Translations under genes and position numbers: made by a program
Source of the DNA: Dryococelus australis
Taxonomy: Eukaryota > Arthropoda > Insecta > Phasmatodea > Phasmatidae
Direction of reading: 5' to 3'
DNA: 64,000 nucleotides
NCBI GenBank assembly: GCA_029891345.1
Contig: CM057009.1
Location: forward strand, 92,179,416 to 92,243,415
Shown: positions 1 to 11,417 of the stretch, one piece after another
Layout of the letters: each line of letters opens with the position of its first letter
Position numbering within the stretch: position 1 is the first letter of the stretch
Notes under the pieces: model-generated
What the model was told of the DNA's origin: nothing
Database searches by the model: none
Seen by the model: the letters and a program-made list of their open reading frames with translations, nothing else

Positions 1-39
1 GTTACCGTTATTTTTACAGTGTGTGCACGCAGGTTTGCG

Positions 40-139
40 TGGTAAAATATTATATAGCGGCTGCACATAAAGTACCGAGACCTATAATATTCATTTGGGG
101 AATAGAACCTTAACCCTCTTCAGTCGCGTTTTGTAAATT
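40..139. repeat. dispersed repeat, copy 1 (interrupted by TIR element)
   Basis: About 80 bases resemble positions 2225-2325: both carry CATAAAGT, then GAAT-GAAC, then TAACCCTCTT, then a GTTTTGTA/GTTTTATA end. The reverse strand has a GTTC(G/T)ATTCC-like box, so this may be the decayed head of a tRNA-derived SINE. The TIR element at 140 begins directly after it. Confidence 0.45.
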
Positions 140-1241
140 CCCAGCAAACACAACATGACGGCAAAGTGTCGGCAACTTGTCGGCCCGATACTGGCACTGT
201 CGGCAACTGTCGTTTATATTTTTGAGACAGATAGTTAGATTTAGGATAAAGACAATGGCCCAGTGTCTTAAATAAGGTAACATACGGATATCACAATAAT
301 TATGTCGGCCTGATAGCTTACAGCCAACCAATCTCCGACATCTTAAAGAAGATTCTGGGCCGATTCCGACTATGTAGCTTTCTCTTGTCAGTAAGTTAAA
401 GACTTTATAGTTGATTCTGGTCCAGTATCGATTTAAAGGCAAGGTTCTTTATCACTGGAAAGATAGTTGTCTGACGTCCTCTTGCCATACTAACTATCGA
501 CAAGTGTCAGGAATGTGCAAGAAGACAGCTAGTTGTCAATGTCATGACATCTGTTTTGAAACTGATTGTTATCCATCAGTGTAACTGAATGGCCCAGTTG
601 ATTTTAATATTAATTAGACTATCGCCAAAATTACACACACAATTAACAATGAATTACACACGTTTATAAAATATCTACAATTTAATTTTACATCTTCAAT
701 GAGCTCATATCCATTTTATGTTTATTGTATTCATAGCTTAAACAAGAATAAAATGTATTACTAAAAGCTTTGGAACATTGTATAATATGTGTCCATCAAA
801 TATCCATACATTTTTAAGTGTTGGTATTTGTAAATTACTATGTATGGTATATGTATAGTAAATGATAAAAAAATATGTTTACTGGAGCTACAAAACGACA
901 TATTTCAGTGTTTCAATATATGCAACAAGAAGGGTAGGCCTACATATTGATTTACAATAATGTCGAGATTTTAATTTCCAAAAAATATATATTTAATGTT
1001 TATAAAATATGAAAATGTAATCCCGATTAAGGTTATGAAGTGCTGTATGTTACAAGTACATCAATTAATTATAAACTGTATTTATCTGTTGTGTGTTCCT
1101 ATCTATAAATTATAGTTACATTTAAATGAATATATAACATATGTTTAATATATCATAGATGTACATAAATTATCTGAGTAACATGTAAGCGGCTAGTTTT
1201 CACTGACCCGATTCTGGAACGTACCTTTCGTGTTTGCTGGG
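140..1241. mobile_element. non-autonomous TIR element, CCCAGCAAACAC family, copy A
   Basis: The left end reads CCCAGCAAACACAACATGAC. The right end, read on the minus strand, begins CCCAGCAAACACGAAAGGTA, giving 12 identical terminal bases. The first 100 bases contain repeated GTCGGC motifs shared with the related element at 53790-55600. No transposase-like frame is visible; the inside is AT-rich. The flanks do not show a clear target duplication, so the ends are set by the TIRs alone. It is probably a MITE-type derivative of an unidentified DNA transposon. Confidence 0.6.
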
Positions 1242-1509
1242 TTGCCTTACAAGAGTTGTCTGCTTGGAACATTTAACAATATTTCAATTTAATAACACTT
1301 ATATGCTGGCAATATACCCATAGTTTCTCTTTATTGATAGTGGCATTACATTATCAGTATCTTTATGTCATTGATTTTTGATTGTAATGTTCTACATGGA
1401 AACATCCTGATATTGCTACATGGAGATAACGACATTGATGATCACAACGGGTACACGTCATTTTTTGGCAGAGAAATCGGTTTCCAGAATTTTCTGCGAA
1501 ATACTTATT
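1242..1509. other. intergenic, nothing recognised
   Basis: AT-rich sequence without a recognisable gene or repeat. Confidence 0.4.
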
Positions 1510-1621
1510 CGTCCGGCACGATTCCCACATGCGAAAATCCGGGAGAAACCCGGCCGGAGATTGAGCCCGGTTCGCCTTGGTGGGAGGCGAGCAGACTAAC
1601 CGCTCAGCCACCGCGGCCACA
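1510..1621 (-). mobile_element. tRNA-derived SINE, family 1, 5'-truncated body
   Basis: On the minus strand this opens with a tRNA-like head: GCCGCGGTGGCTGAGCGG resembles a pol III A box, and a GGCTCAATCTCC-like B box follows. A five-pair stem (CGCCT/AGGCG) encloses a CCCACCA loop. The body ends near the GTGGGAATCGTGCCGGACGA motif, so the 3' half is missing. Copies of the same family lie at 38577-38830 (minus), 42146-42395 (plus) and 45848-46074 (minus). Confidence 0.75.
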
Positions 1622-2214
1622 GCATTACCGGAGTTGCGCTCTTGTTTATGACTACCCTCATCCCTTTACATTTACTGATGGCATAATTAGTTGGCGATCT
1701 TATACTATTAACGCATCCGGGCTAAAATAAGACACTTACTGAAAGGCAGAACATGACAGTGTATTATGAAATAGCTCTGTTAATATTTCTGATTTATTGA
1801 GGAAAATTAGATCAAATTGTATTTTGTACGTGGTTATAAAGTTGCCAATGTACAGTTGTATCGATTTCATTTATGTATTCCTTTGCATTTAACTCTTTCA
1901 GTTTATTAATTTGTGCTGTAATTTACTATGTGAAAACCATTTGTATTAAAAATAAATTTCAATTTTACTGTTATTTGTATAAAAAACAAGCAAATAAATT
2001 AATATACATATATAATAAGGAAAATTTAATATTTAGGGGAAGGTGGCTTAAATACATGTTGCTCGGTGGTCCATCTAAAAATATTTTGACAATGAGCTGA
2101 GGAATATGTCGATATAATACGTGGAATGAATTCCTGGGGGAAAAAATTCGCTTAAATTTTATATTTAATATAATTAAATTTCCCCCTAGCCCTTATAAAC
2201 AAATTTTAATATAT
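1622..2214. other. AT-rich intergenic DNA
   Basis: No recognisable gene. The open frames here are AT-rich and show no domain. Confidence 0.4.
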
Positions 2215-2325
2215 CACATAAGGCAAAATGAAACAGTGGCATCGCATAAAGTCCTGAGATTTAGAATGTTCCTCTGAGGAATCGAACGCTAACCCTCTTG
2301 AGTTGTGTTTTATACATTGGTTAAA
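2215..2325. repeat. dispersed repeat, copy 2
   Basis: This matches positions 40-139 at roughly four bases in five (GAATCGAACGCTAACCCTCT against GAATAGAACCTTAACCCTCT). Here it is not followed by the CCCAGCAAACAC element, so it approximates the pre-insertion flank. Confidence 0.45.
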
Positions 2326-3009
2326 TTAATTGGTCTACTTGTGACTTATAAGAATATTTCTATTGATTTGCATGTATGTTTTAACAATAGTATGCACATG
2401 CTTGTTTGCAGACGAAAAACACATGAAATATACAGCCGCCGATCAGGTAATCGTAATGGAGTCGATGACAGCCTCGACTGTATCTGACTCGGATTTAGAA
2501 CCATCTGAATAATATCGGCGTCACTAATGAAGTGGAGACTTCGCTGTCAACTGTAATGTAAAGTTTCAATGAAGTGTAGCTAGCAGTTTATACGCAGCAG
2601 TAATTTAACTACACTGTTAAAAACATTTCGGTAATTTTATGGAAATGTGCGAAAGAAAAATTATCCAGAATTTACGTAAAACAATGGATGTGTTGCTTTT
2701 TTCAATGACGGCGTTTCCGCGAATTTAACAGAACTTACGTGAATTCATATATTCTCCCCGTTAATTTGTTTGCTAGATTTTCTGTACTTTCGGTATGAAA
2801 AATTACGAAATAACTTGTAATGTCCATTGTATGGTTGTTTCACTGCGAAAAGATAGGGAATTTTAAGAAAAAATACATTTCTTTCTGGAAAAGGATTTGA
2901 ACGCGAAACAAAAAGTATTGAAGAACGTAACACTAGTGGCTGTAGCTTGACACAAGGGACAAGGACTCCATCTCTGCTTACTTAAGTTGGATAACTTTGC
3001 GAACAAAAT
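2326..3009. other. intergenic, nothing recognised
   Basis: Unremarkable AT-rich sequence. Confidence 0.35.
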
Positions 3010-3344
3010 AGAGACGATCCCCCCCCCCCCCCCTTGTTCGTGTGGTCAAGAATACTTAATGGTAGGTAGTTGGGATTCACGTCTCATCGACAGCGAGGTC
3101 CTTAGAGACGGCGCAAGTTCTGCAGGGATGAGGAATTGGGGAAGGAGTGGGAAAAAATTGGCAATGGCTTTTGTTAGGGATTCATTCCAGCATACGCCTG
3201 GTGCGATTTCGGAAAACCTTCGAAAGCAGGAATTAGGATGGCCGGTCCGGCCCGATTAAGGCTAAGCCGGGAGGACCAAGGTAATCGAACCTTGGTCCTC
3301 CCGAATGCGAATCCAGTGAGTTACCACTGCGCCACCTCGCTTGG
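3010..3344 (-). mobile_element. tRNA-derived SINE, family 2
   Basis: On the minus strand the head reads GCGAGGTGGCGCAGTGGTAA (A box) and continues to a GGTTCGATTAC-type B box near 3280. It is followed by GGCCATCC, a purine-poor body with CCTTCCCCAATTCCTCAT, and a GACCTCGCTG motif. This order is typical of a SINE class widespread in insects. A poly-C run of about 16 bases lies beyond its tail on this strand. The head contains a perfect 14-bp inverted repeat (3269-3282 with 3289-3302), more symmetrical than a tRNA needs. Confidence 0.7.
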
Positions 3345-3820
3345 TAATAAGTACTTTATGTATGGGTTTGCTAAATGAAAAGGGTAAACTTGCGTTTACT
3401 CAATTATATTTTCGAGGTTTCCACTTCTGTGGGAAATATTTTCAAAATTCTTAATTGTATTACACCACGACCATCAAAGGTCATCCAAAATTGATACAAA
3501 GATTATATTGGAAAAACCCTAAGTTACATAAAAAATTACATGAAAAACACTTCGATTGTAAAGCAAAACCTTTTAAATTACAAAAAGTTTACATGAAAAT
3601 TCCCTAAGTTATGCAACGAAAGACTATTGCATAACAAACTTTGAAAATTGAATTCACATTTAAAAATGACAATCACTCACACATGTCATTGCGGCACAAC
3701 TTGTGAATTATTTTTTTATAACTATAATCTACGTAACCTTCATTTGAGTATTTTAAGTTTTGCAGACTCTTACAAGTGCCTGATGCTACTTTTTGACGTT
3801 TGAAGGAATAATTATAGGTA
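3345..3820. other. intergenic, nothing recognised
   Basis: AT-rich DNA between a SINE and a MITE. No coding or repeat signal seen. Confidence 0.35.
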
Positions 3821-4230
3821 AAGGCTGTTCACGATATAGTAAGCACTTTAGAAATGAACCTTAGAAAAAAGTTACTGCCCCTGCCTGCGTATATTTTAAT
3901 GTGCACACTGAGTGACATTCGCCTAGTAAAGTTGGTAGCGATGGATGGAAAGTAGTTCCATATCTCAACTTCGAATAAAAAGTGTTAGGTAACCATTTGT
4001 GATAACTTTCTGTTTTTTTTTTTTAATGCACACTAGTGTAAAAATAAGCAGATTGGTAAAGTATTTACTTTCCTAATAATTTCTGGTTTCATTTGACCGA
4101 CGCATTAATAAAATGATAATACCCATGGTAAATGTTAATTTCCAATAAGGCGGAAGAATACGTAACTTGAATACAAGTATATCTTAAGCATAGGGCTTTC
4201 AAAAGTGCTCATTTTATCGTGAACAGCCTA
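3821..4230. mobile_element. TA-target MITE, copy A (full length)
   Basis: The ends are AAGGCTGTTCACGATA and, inverted, TAGGCTGTTCACGATAAAAT; the terminal inverted repeats run about 30 bases. TA lies on both sides (3819-3820 and 4231-4232). There is no open frame. Six more copies occur at 10473, 14743, 31984, 34286, 39403 and 40741. TA duplications suggest a Tc1/mariner-type transposase mobilised the family, but no matching autonomous element is in the window. Confidence 0.8.
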
Positions 4231-4357
4231 TAGCGCGGGTAGATTTCTGATTACAGTGGAGACGAAAGCTTCGTGTTTATTGGAATTGTCCGTTCCCGAC
4301 ACCCCAAGGTATAGGAAATATGGAAACGTTCCTTATTTTGTATCTACAGTGTTCTTA

Positions 4358-5270
4358 TTACATTTTACTCATTACTGATCGCAAGTCCGTATGTTGACTG
4401 TACATTACTGTGAACATTTCCATGAATGTACAGGGATATTTAACATTGCAGGCACGCCAAGGCATGTAATGGTGCAGTTCTGGCAGTAATTGTGTAACAG
4501 TGTCTGCAATCGCATGTGCCAACTGCCACAACACTTGAACTAGTGCCTGGTTCATTGCAAGATCTAGAACATGTATTCGAAACAGGTTGTCGATATGTAT
4601 ACTACATTCCGCAGGAATATCAAGACTTAGGTAACAAACAACAGGTTTGCCACAACTAGAGACATTTCGAAATATCGTTTCTTGAGTGCATAAGTAATTA
4701 GTGTCCACATCCTAAAGAAATACAGAATCGGTATTATGACCGCAATTTCGAATCATGTTGCTTATTTCGAAATTTCCAATCGACTTTATCTTTTCGGTGC
4801 TTTCCATTTGATACATACATTTGTAATGCGTACATAGCCGGAAATCAACCTCTCAGAATGACACGTAACATTAACTATTGTGCATTGTTGGAACAAAACG
4901 ATAGCCATTATGTTCTACATCCCATTTGTTAGGATCGATTGTGTTATGCCCGTCGGCTGAAAAGCACCATGCAGGTGAATAACTTTCTCCAAACTTATTG
5001 CAGTTAGGAAACTCATTCTGCTTTGTGCAACGTTATTTCTATTGATACCATGCACACAATGTGTGTACGTGCCACATCTAGTTTAAATTTGTATGGATCG
5101 TAAATGAAGCTTGGATGTACTGCAGTAGTTGAAGTTGAAAGAAAGCTCATGTTTTACCAACATTTCAGATATATCTCCAAGAATTCTCCCGTGATCGACT
5201 GCGTTGGAAGCACTGTTACTGTGAACGATATCAACAACAAAAAGGTTTCAAAAGAAAACAAATGGATTAC
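4358..5270 (-). pseudogene. unidentified decayed coding-like segment
   Basis: I do not recognise this protein. On the minus strand the frame ending at 4358 stays open for about 117 codons, up to a plausible splice acceptor (pyrimidine-rich TTTCTTTAG) near 4711. It is rich in Cys and His and reads like protein (for example HAIADTVTQLLPELHHYMPW). Further upstream, to about 5270, several frames alternate with protein-like stretches such as VDHGRILGDISEMLVKHEL and DPYKFKLDVARTHIVC, each broken by stops. This is consistent with a decayed gene or transposon protein with frameshifts. Chance open frames in less AT-rich DNA remain possible. Confidence 0.3.
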
Positions 5271-5439
5271 CAAACTATAACTTCAGAGAATGTTATTAAA
5301 TCGCCAGGTGTTTTCAAGTCGACACATAGAACACAAGTAATACCGATGTATTGGAAAACTTACGTACTTTATACCGTTGTATTCCAGAAATGCGTGATAT
5401 ACAGGTGTACAAAAATCTTTCCCTGATTACACAATTTAT

Positions 5440-6030
5440 GTATATCTTATATATATATAAGATATAGATGTGAATCTGGTGACAAAATGTTGGCAAACTA
5501 ACCAAGTTTTTGTTGCAGGTTTCAGTAACGTGGCTGTAGTGTAGCAGTTGAAGTGTCCAGGAAAACGGTCATGTACACATATCAGGAAAACGATCAGTGC
5601 TTCCAAACTCCAATGAGGTGGTGCATCGTCTTCTTGAAAAATGACATCTAGGTGACACTCAAGCAACTGAGGAACAGCAAACAATTGCGACATGTCCGTA
5701 TACAATGGATATGTGATGGCGCCCTCAGCGAAGAAAGATGGTCCAATAATATTGCCATGCAAAAGCGCGCAACACACATTCACTTTGGACTGCCTCTGGT
5801 AAAAACTGACATCTCGCCATGGGGCTCTGAACCTCAAATACTCATGTTATGCCGGTTCACTACACAACTGACAACAATGGTCGTCTTACTAGAAAAAGCA
5901 ACACATTTTAGGTAGTCATTATCGCCCTAAATATTTGATAACATTTCGACTCCAAAGTCATACGGACGCGGGGCATCATTGGGGAACAAAGCCTGAACAA
6001 TTTCCATCTCCTTAAGTCATATAAATTTTA
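5440..6030 (-). pseudogene. mariner-like (DUF4817-type) transposase remnant
   Basis: On the minus strand, starting near 6030, the translation resembles the middle of the transposase found in elements with the N-terminal DUF4817 helix-turn-helix. Recognisable blocks are VQALFPNDAPRPYDF, GDNDYLKCVAFS, VVNRHNMSI, SPKVNVCCALLHG-like (frame intact below 5837) and FQEDDAPPHW. The last holds the second catalytic Asp. The first catalytic Asp position reads FSSK rather than the usual FSDE, and in-frame stops interrupt it near 5849 and 5931. The N-terminal DNA-binding part and the C-terminal third are missing; similarity ends near 5530. No TIRs found. Confidence 0.75.
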
Positions 6031-6079
6031 ATGTACTACAAAAGTGTACATTGTCACCTAAAGTTCGTGGTTATCGGTT

Positions 6080-7060
6080 AATTGTCTCCCGAGGTAGGAA
6101 ACAATGCTTTAGTTTTCATGTGGTGCTTTCTTTCAAAATGGCATTCAAAGTTAAGTTGAATTTGACTACATTGTTGTGAAGATATATCATTCTAAAATAT
6201 TTAAACGGCCGCTGTCTTAACAATATGTAGGTGTAAAAATATGTTTAACACAGGCTTTAACGTTACGGTACATAGACTACCACAGTTCTACTGTTTTTTC
6301 AAAGTAGTTAGGACTCGGATGATTGTTTCCACAGATATAACCAAACTTGATTTATTTAAGTTCCACAATCTTACAAAATGACAACAAAAATTATCTGGAC
6401 ATACACATTTGATGGTTGTAATTAATACTGCTAATTACAAAGTTAATTTGAAATTCGTTACATGGTTTCGTAGACGTATCTTAGTAATCTATCATGTTGG
6501 TATGGCCGCAATTATGAAAATGTATGTATGACTCCCTAAAACACGTCAGTTTACTTGACTTAATGCAATATTACTTTACTGCCAGATTTAGTAAGAATCG
6601 GTAGGATTTTTTCCCAGAGATATAAAATAAAACTTTATTTTTTATGTGGTGCTATCTTATAAAATGGCGGACAAAAGAGGCTTTGTAACGACACATTTGA
6701 TATTCATAATACAGCATAACAAGTTTGGTCAACATTGGTTAAACCGTATAGCAGACACAGCAAACGAACCCTACATTTTTCACGGCCGCCATTTTGACAA
6801 CATATTTATTTTAAATTATTGTATTAACACGGCTCAAAATAGTATTACTTACACTGCAATTTGGCAGTTCTCGGTTGAGAAGATCTCGAGATATAACTTC
6901 AAAGCTTTATTTTATCATGTTGCACTACATCATGCACTATCAAAGTATCAAATTTGGTTTAAATCAGATGGGTGTTTTCCGATATATAACACAGTGCCTT
7001 AGTTTTAAAACTTGCCGCCATTTTGATAAAAGTGTACGGTGTGATCGAAAACTATAAAAG
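6080..7060. repeat. degenerate tandem array, roughly 250-280-bp unit
   Basis: Segments resembling GCTTTATTTTTTATGTGGTG followed by CTTACAAAATGGC recur near 6105, 6360, 6640, 6895 and 7000. They are joined by GAGATATAA and AAATTTGGTTTAAATCAGAT-like blocks. Spacing is irregular and divergence high. The CCGCCATTTTGA motif occurs near 6787 and 7015. Open frames across it are repeat artefacts. Confidence 0.45.
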
Positions 7061-7704
7061 TCGGATATACTTGCTAAATATCATACGTGGACCTAGTTTA
7101 AAAGTTATTTGAGGGGTTTTAGGGGAAATACATTCCAGAGTGACAAGTAGGTGAGTGCAAAACCATATATTTCATTCGTAAGGGGCGGAAAGGTGGAAGT
7201 AAAAAAGTTATTTAACAAAATCACCCAACTACGACAAAAAGTACGTATGTCCTATAATTTATATAGGGCAGAGTTGCCTACGTCGCACCACTTTTTACAT
7301 TTGCAATTTTATCTGTCTAAATTGAAAGAATACAAGGGGTTACGAATTTGTAAAAAAAAATTATGACTATTTATGGGTACATTTATATGGGTTACATTTC
7401 AAAATATAGCATCGGGGAAGAAATAAAGAACTTTTCGTAACAGGCTGCAACTGGTACGATATAAGAAACTGGTGTCCTAAATCTTACCACACCGTTATAA
7501 ATTAAAGCAAATGAGAGAACAAACAAGACAGCATGCAATAACACACTGGATTATTGTAGTATTTAAATACTACTAAAGTTTGATTATTTTTCTACAGTAA
7601 ATGAAAGAAATATTCAGTTATTTATAGGCTACACAAACAAAATGTTTCAGTTCTGACTTAAAACCCGCACAACTCTCATGAACCCAGGATGCGCACACTA
7701 AATA
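7061..7704. other. intergenic, nothing recognised
   Basis: AT-rich sequence downstream of the pogo-like pseudogene; its TIR was not found here. Confidence 0.35.
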
Positions 7705-9000
7705 TTAAGCCATATCATCCACGAATGTTTCTTCACATACAGAACAATACCAGTCGTCACGTTGTAAGACACTTTCTATGTCGATCAGAATATCACGCTG
7801 TAATGAAGTGTACGACTGGTGTAAATTGTGATCTAGGCCTCGATTTCTTCCTGCAGATGTAGAATGTTTCTTCATTGTAGGCCTGGGTCCGTTAGTCTTT
7901 CTCTTTTTAATACTGGGCTGTGATAATTGTAGGTCATATGCCATGTCCTTTCCGATTTTAATTTTTAACTCTCCCGCTTTTGCCTGTGCCACTTGAAACT
8001 ACTTCGCCAACTCCAAATCGTTTTTGTATAGACTGTTTTTTCAAAACACGTGCCCGTTGGGCCTTTACCAGCCTACATCTCTTATTGGGTCTAGGAATCG
8101 GTGAAAGAGATTCAATAGACACGCTGAGATTACAAGAAGTGGTTTATGTTACATTAGGGCTAGTTGTATCACTTGGCTTTTCAATCAAAAGGACACTGTT
8201 TTTATCTGAGTTAGGTGACTCATTAGTGGCATCTTCAGTGGGCCTTGAAGATGCACACAGATCAGCATCTTCATTGACTGGTGTAGGATCATCTGTTTGC
8301 TTTAGGTACTCGGCTGAACGTTTGACCCTGACGCACATGTGCAACACACCACTATCATGTTTACACCTCTTTCTCCATTAGAGACTGAACCCACCTGGCA
8401 TTTTGCTTTCTTAGCTAAAACCTTTTGGCATTTGTTTTTAACAGTACTAACGCCTGTTTCATCCACATCAAATAGGCGGGTCGCATCGGTCTTGTTTTCA
8501 TCAATGACTTTCTTTAATACGTCGAAAAATTCGCCAACATGTTCCCTATTGAACCCTCTTACTAGGGCCATGAATCAACATCCTTGGCCTCTGGTTCACG
8601 TAATGTCATCTCTTTATGACGAACTCGGAATGCGTAAAACCATTTTTTACCGGCCATTTGAGTATCTCTATTGAAGAAATGTGGAATGTGTTGTGTTCTG
8701 CTATCTGTTATACCAGATTGCGTACGTCGTTAATCGTGACTCCAAAAAGTAGTTCTTCCAATTTTGAAATATGTTCTACAAGTTGATTTCCTATTTCAAA
8801 TGGCAAGGTAGTAGTCCGTCCAAGCGCCTTCATACCGTCGTTAGCAATTACGTTTTTACAGTCCAAGTAGCGCTTTGCGTTTGTTTAAGAATGCCCTACT
8901 GGCGGCAGGGCTCGTTCAACCCCATGCCCCCATTTCTGTACGCTGCCAGAGCCCTTTCCATGTCTGATTCACTCCAGGCACCATATTTCTTTTTCACCAT
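7705..9000 (-). pseudogene. pogo/Tigger-like transposase, internally deleted
   Basis: The start codon at 9000 opens MVKKKYGAWSESDMERALAA, the N-terminal helix-turn-helix region of pogo/CENP-B-type transposases. Next, across frame changes, come GRTTTLP, KLEELLFGVTINDVRNLV and FNRDTQMAGKKWFYAFRVRH (8.6-8.7 kb). Then comes a stretch open from 8571 containing DVDETGVSTV, which holds the first catalytic Asp. After CCTCASGSN-VQPST the rest of the DDE core, with the second and third acidic residues, is absent. The sequence jumps to a hydrophilic C-terminal region ending DDWYCSVCEETFVDD, a Cys-rich tail seen in this family. At about 430 codons with several frameshifts and stops it cannot encode a working enzyme. 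No TIRs identified. Confidence 0.8.
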
Positions 9001-9595
9001 TCTATAACACACAATTAACACGTGTGTTACTTGTGTTTATTTAAAATTTATTCAATTGATGCAAATAAATTGCAATAAAGCTTCAAATAATATGATATCC
9101 CAATTCATACCGGTACGAATTATGACCACCCCCCCCCCCCGCCCGGTGGTACGATTTAGGCAACTATGCACAACTTCATTCTTTACGTCATTTCTGACAT
9201 AAAACAGGTGCCTCGCTACAAAGCGACCAGCCTTTACGTTCAGTATTACTTTAACCACAACGATAACTGCATGAAATCCAATAACAGTTACCTGTAAGTG
9301 ATGTATTTCTTACATATGGAGTAGAAAAACTACATCAGCAAACACACTCAAACAATATAACTGTAATAAAAACGTAACACGTGCCTACACTGACTAGCTT
9401 TTGTCACGGACTGCTCAATACATCTAGTAGTTTAACTATTCACCGTGAGAGCACTCCACGAGTCCTGCTTTATAGAAAACTAGTGGTGATGCGATTTCGA
9501 CGACTTTCCCCTCACATAATAAGGAAGAACCATTTAGAAATGCGCTTAAAAACATTACAAATTCTAAGCCGTAATTAATGTGACTACTTACGTGC
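9001..9595. other. intergenic with poly-C tract
   Basis: No gene recognised. A C-rich run of about 15 bases lies at 9127-9143. Confidence 0.35.
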
Positions 9596-9734
9596 AAGTA
9601 GAATGATATAGCCGGTTCTGCCGGAAGGGCACGGGGCACCGGAGCACGGGAGCCGGGGGCATCGGAGCTCGGAGCACCTCCTGCACTATCATTCCGGTGC
9701 CCCGCGGCCATATTGGAAGCCAGTGCCTATTTGG

Positions 9735-9800
9735 CCATTGACCCTTGACCTTTGACCCATGACCATTGACCCATGAAATTTGACCTTGACCTTTCACATT
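9735..9800 (-). repeat. hexamer array, TGACCTTTGACC type (left arm)
   Basis: TTGACC, TGACCTTTGACC, TGACCATTGACC and TTGACCTTGACC follow each other. On the minus strand these are AGGTCA/GGGTCA hexamers, several preceded by TCA to give TCAAGGTCA. That is the form bound by monomeric nuclear receptors such as FTZ-F1 and ERR. Binding is not implied by sequence alone; the array may be a simple repeat. The inverted partner lies at 14574-14602. Confidence 0.6.
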
Positions 9801-10020
9801 TGACTCCAAAAACCCCAAAAAATACAAAAAATTTCAAAACGTTATAAAAAAATTATTAATAAAAATTAATTTAAATTTATAAAAAAATTATTTAAAAATA
9901 TTGAAAATTATTTTAAAAATCTAGTCCCCAGCGACTATTTTTCTCTAACAATGTCTCTTTCTACCTATAAATTTCCCTTTTTCCCTAGAAGTTTCCCTAA
10001 AATATTCCCATTTTTCCCAG

Positions 10021-10140
10021 AGCAGGTGACCAGGATCAGTGACTCCGAGTCAGGCAGGAGACTGGGATCAGTGACCCTAGGTCAGACAGGTATCCAGGAT
10101 TAGCGACTGAGGTGACCTTGGATCAGGGAAAGTGGGACTC
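10021..10140. repeat. short tandem repeat, about 35-bp unit
   Basis: GGATCAGTGACTCCGAGTCA-like blocks recur three to four times (10034, 10068, 10096, 10125) with decay. I did not see the block in the right arm. Confidence 0.5.
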
Positions 10141-10472
10141 AGGACATTTGATGTTTGACCTTGACTGTGGATACAAAAATCCAAACAATTCCTAACAATT
10201 ATTATTAAAAATAAATACAATTACAAAATATGTATTTAAAAAATTAATTCCTTTAGGTCCCCACTTACCACACTCACCCAAAAAAATTTGACGGCAAGCC
10301 TCCACCCCCTCGACCTAACCCAGTTAGCCATATTGGTGCTGTCAGTCATCATAGCAACCATACTGGATGCAGGTGACCTCGAACTTGACCCCATGACCAT
10401 GAATGGCTTTAGAAACAAAAACTCGAGAAAAATTCATAAAACTCAACAACCATATTACATTACATACTACTA

Positions 10473-10709
10473 TGGGCTGTTTACAGTAAACTGAGCACTT
10501 TCTAAGGCCCTTCTTAATTTTTCCTTTCATCCAATTTCGATCTTCCTGCTGCTTTTTAATATAATCCTTGCAATGTGATCAATAAACATAATGAATACAT
10601 TCCACCACCCTCAATATTTAAAGCTTGAAGCTGTAGTAAGGTATATTTATTAGTGGTTAATGCCTTTGGATGGGCCTTAAAAAGTGCTCACTTTACCGTG
10701 AACAGCCTA
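10473..10709. mobile_element. TA-target MITE, copy B, inside the foldback left arm
   Basis: Ends TGGGCTGTTTACAGTAAACT and, inverted, TAGGCTGTTCACGGTAAAGT. TA flanks both sides (10471-10472, 10710-10711). Removing one TA and the element restores TACTACTACCACCATATTGG, nearly the same as the sister repeat at 10824-10840 (ACTACTACCACCATATTG). This confirms both the ends and the target duplication. At 237 bp it is internally shortened. Confidence 0.8.
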
Positions 10710-10710
10710 T

Positions 10711-10995
10711 ACCACCATATTGGATGCCAGTGACGTAGACCTTGACCCTGTTTCATTAAATGACCTTGAAAACAAAAATCTTAGCAGAAATCCATAAAAG
10801 TCAGCAAGCATATGTTACAGACTACTACCACCATATTGTATGCAGGTGACCCTGACATTGACCCCATTACCTGCAATGACCTTGAAAGAAAAAAACGAGA
10901 AAAATTCACATAAGTCAATGAGCATATTAAATTACTGACTACTACCACTATAGTCGGCGCAGGTAACTTTGACCTTGACGCCATGACCTTGAATT
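10711..10995. repeat. tandem repeat, about 120-bp unit (left arm)
   Basis: Two to three units each contain CACCATATTG, GCAGGTGACC, CTTGACCCCATGACC, AATGACCTTGAAA and CATAAAAGTCA. The same unit occurs inverted in the right arm at 13950-14395, so the array existed before the arms diverged or was copied with them. Confidence 0.6.
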
Positions 10996-10998
10996 ACC

Positions 10999-11417
10999 TT
11001 ATCGAACAAAAAACTCGAAAAAAGTTACAAGAGACCTGCTGTGCAGCAAACCTGATACTAAGGTACTGAACGAAAAATGCACTTCACCTTTATAGGTCTT
11101 CGCATGTTTAAGTAAACTGCCGCTACGGCTGAACTGCTTACCGCACCTATCACACAAATATGACATACGGCAGGGATTCGTGGCACAATTAAAGCACTCA
11201 TATCGCCGTACATTATGGTAGAAAGTATAGATCTTATACAAAAGTGGCACTGATGACGATGTAGGGGCTCAGGCAAAGGCTCGGGCAGGCCTGTTAGAGA
11301 TGTAGATGCTGGAGCTAAAGAAGCAAGTAATGCCGGCAATGATGTTCTAGGTACCCCTCCCAAAGAAGTCGATGACACTGCCGTAGCTACCATTAGCTCT
11401 GGAATGCCTGAAGACAT
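10999..11417 (-). pseudogene. C2HC zinc-finger exon, left arm (outer)
   Basis: The minus-strand frame from 11417 reads a Ser/Thr/Pro/Leu-rich stretch ending PEPLHRHQCHFC. A one-base shift then leads into YHNVRRYECFNCATNPC and YLCDRCGKQFSRSGSLLKH. The last is a C2-type zinc finger; the right-arm copy ends it HAKTC, so the family finger is C2HC, while this arm has AKTY and has lost the Cys. The reading frame continues to 10999. It lies outward of the inner finger exon on the same strand. The role is unknown; DNA binding is the usual use of such fingers. The frameshift makes this copy non-coding as it stands. Confidence 0.6.

Noticed and set aside
6646..7002. 118-codon frame
   Set aside because: It lies within a degenerate tandem repeat whose units account for the open frame.
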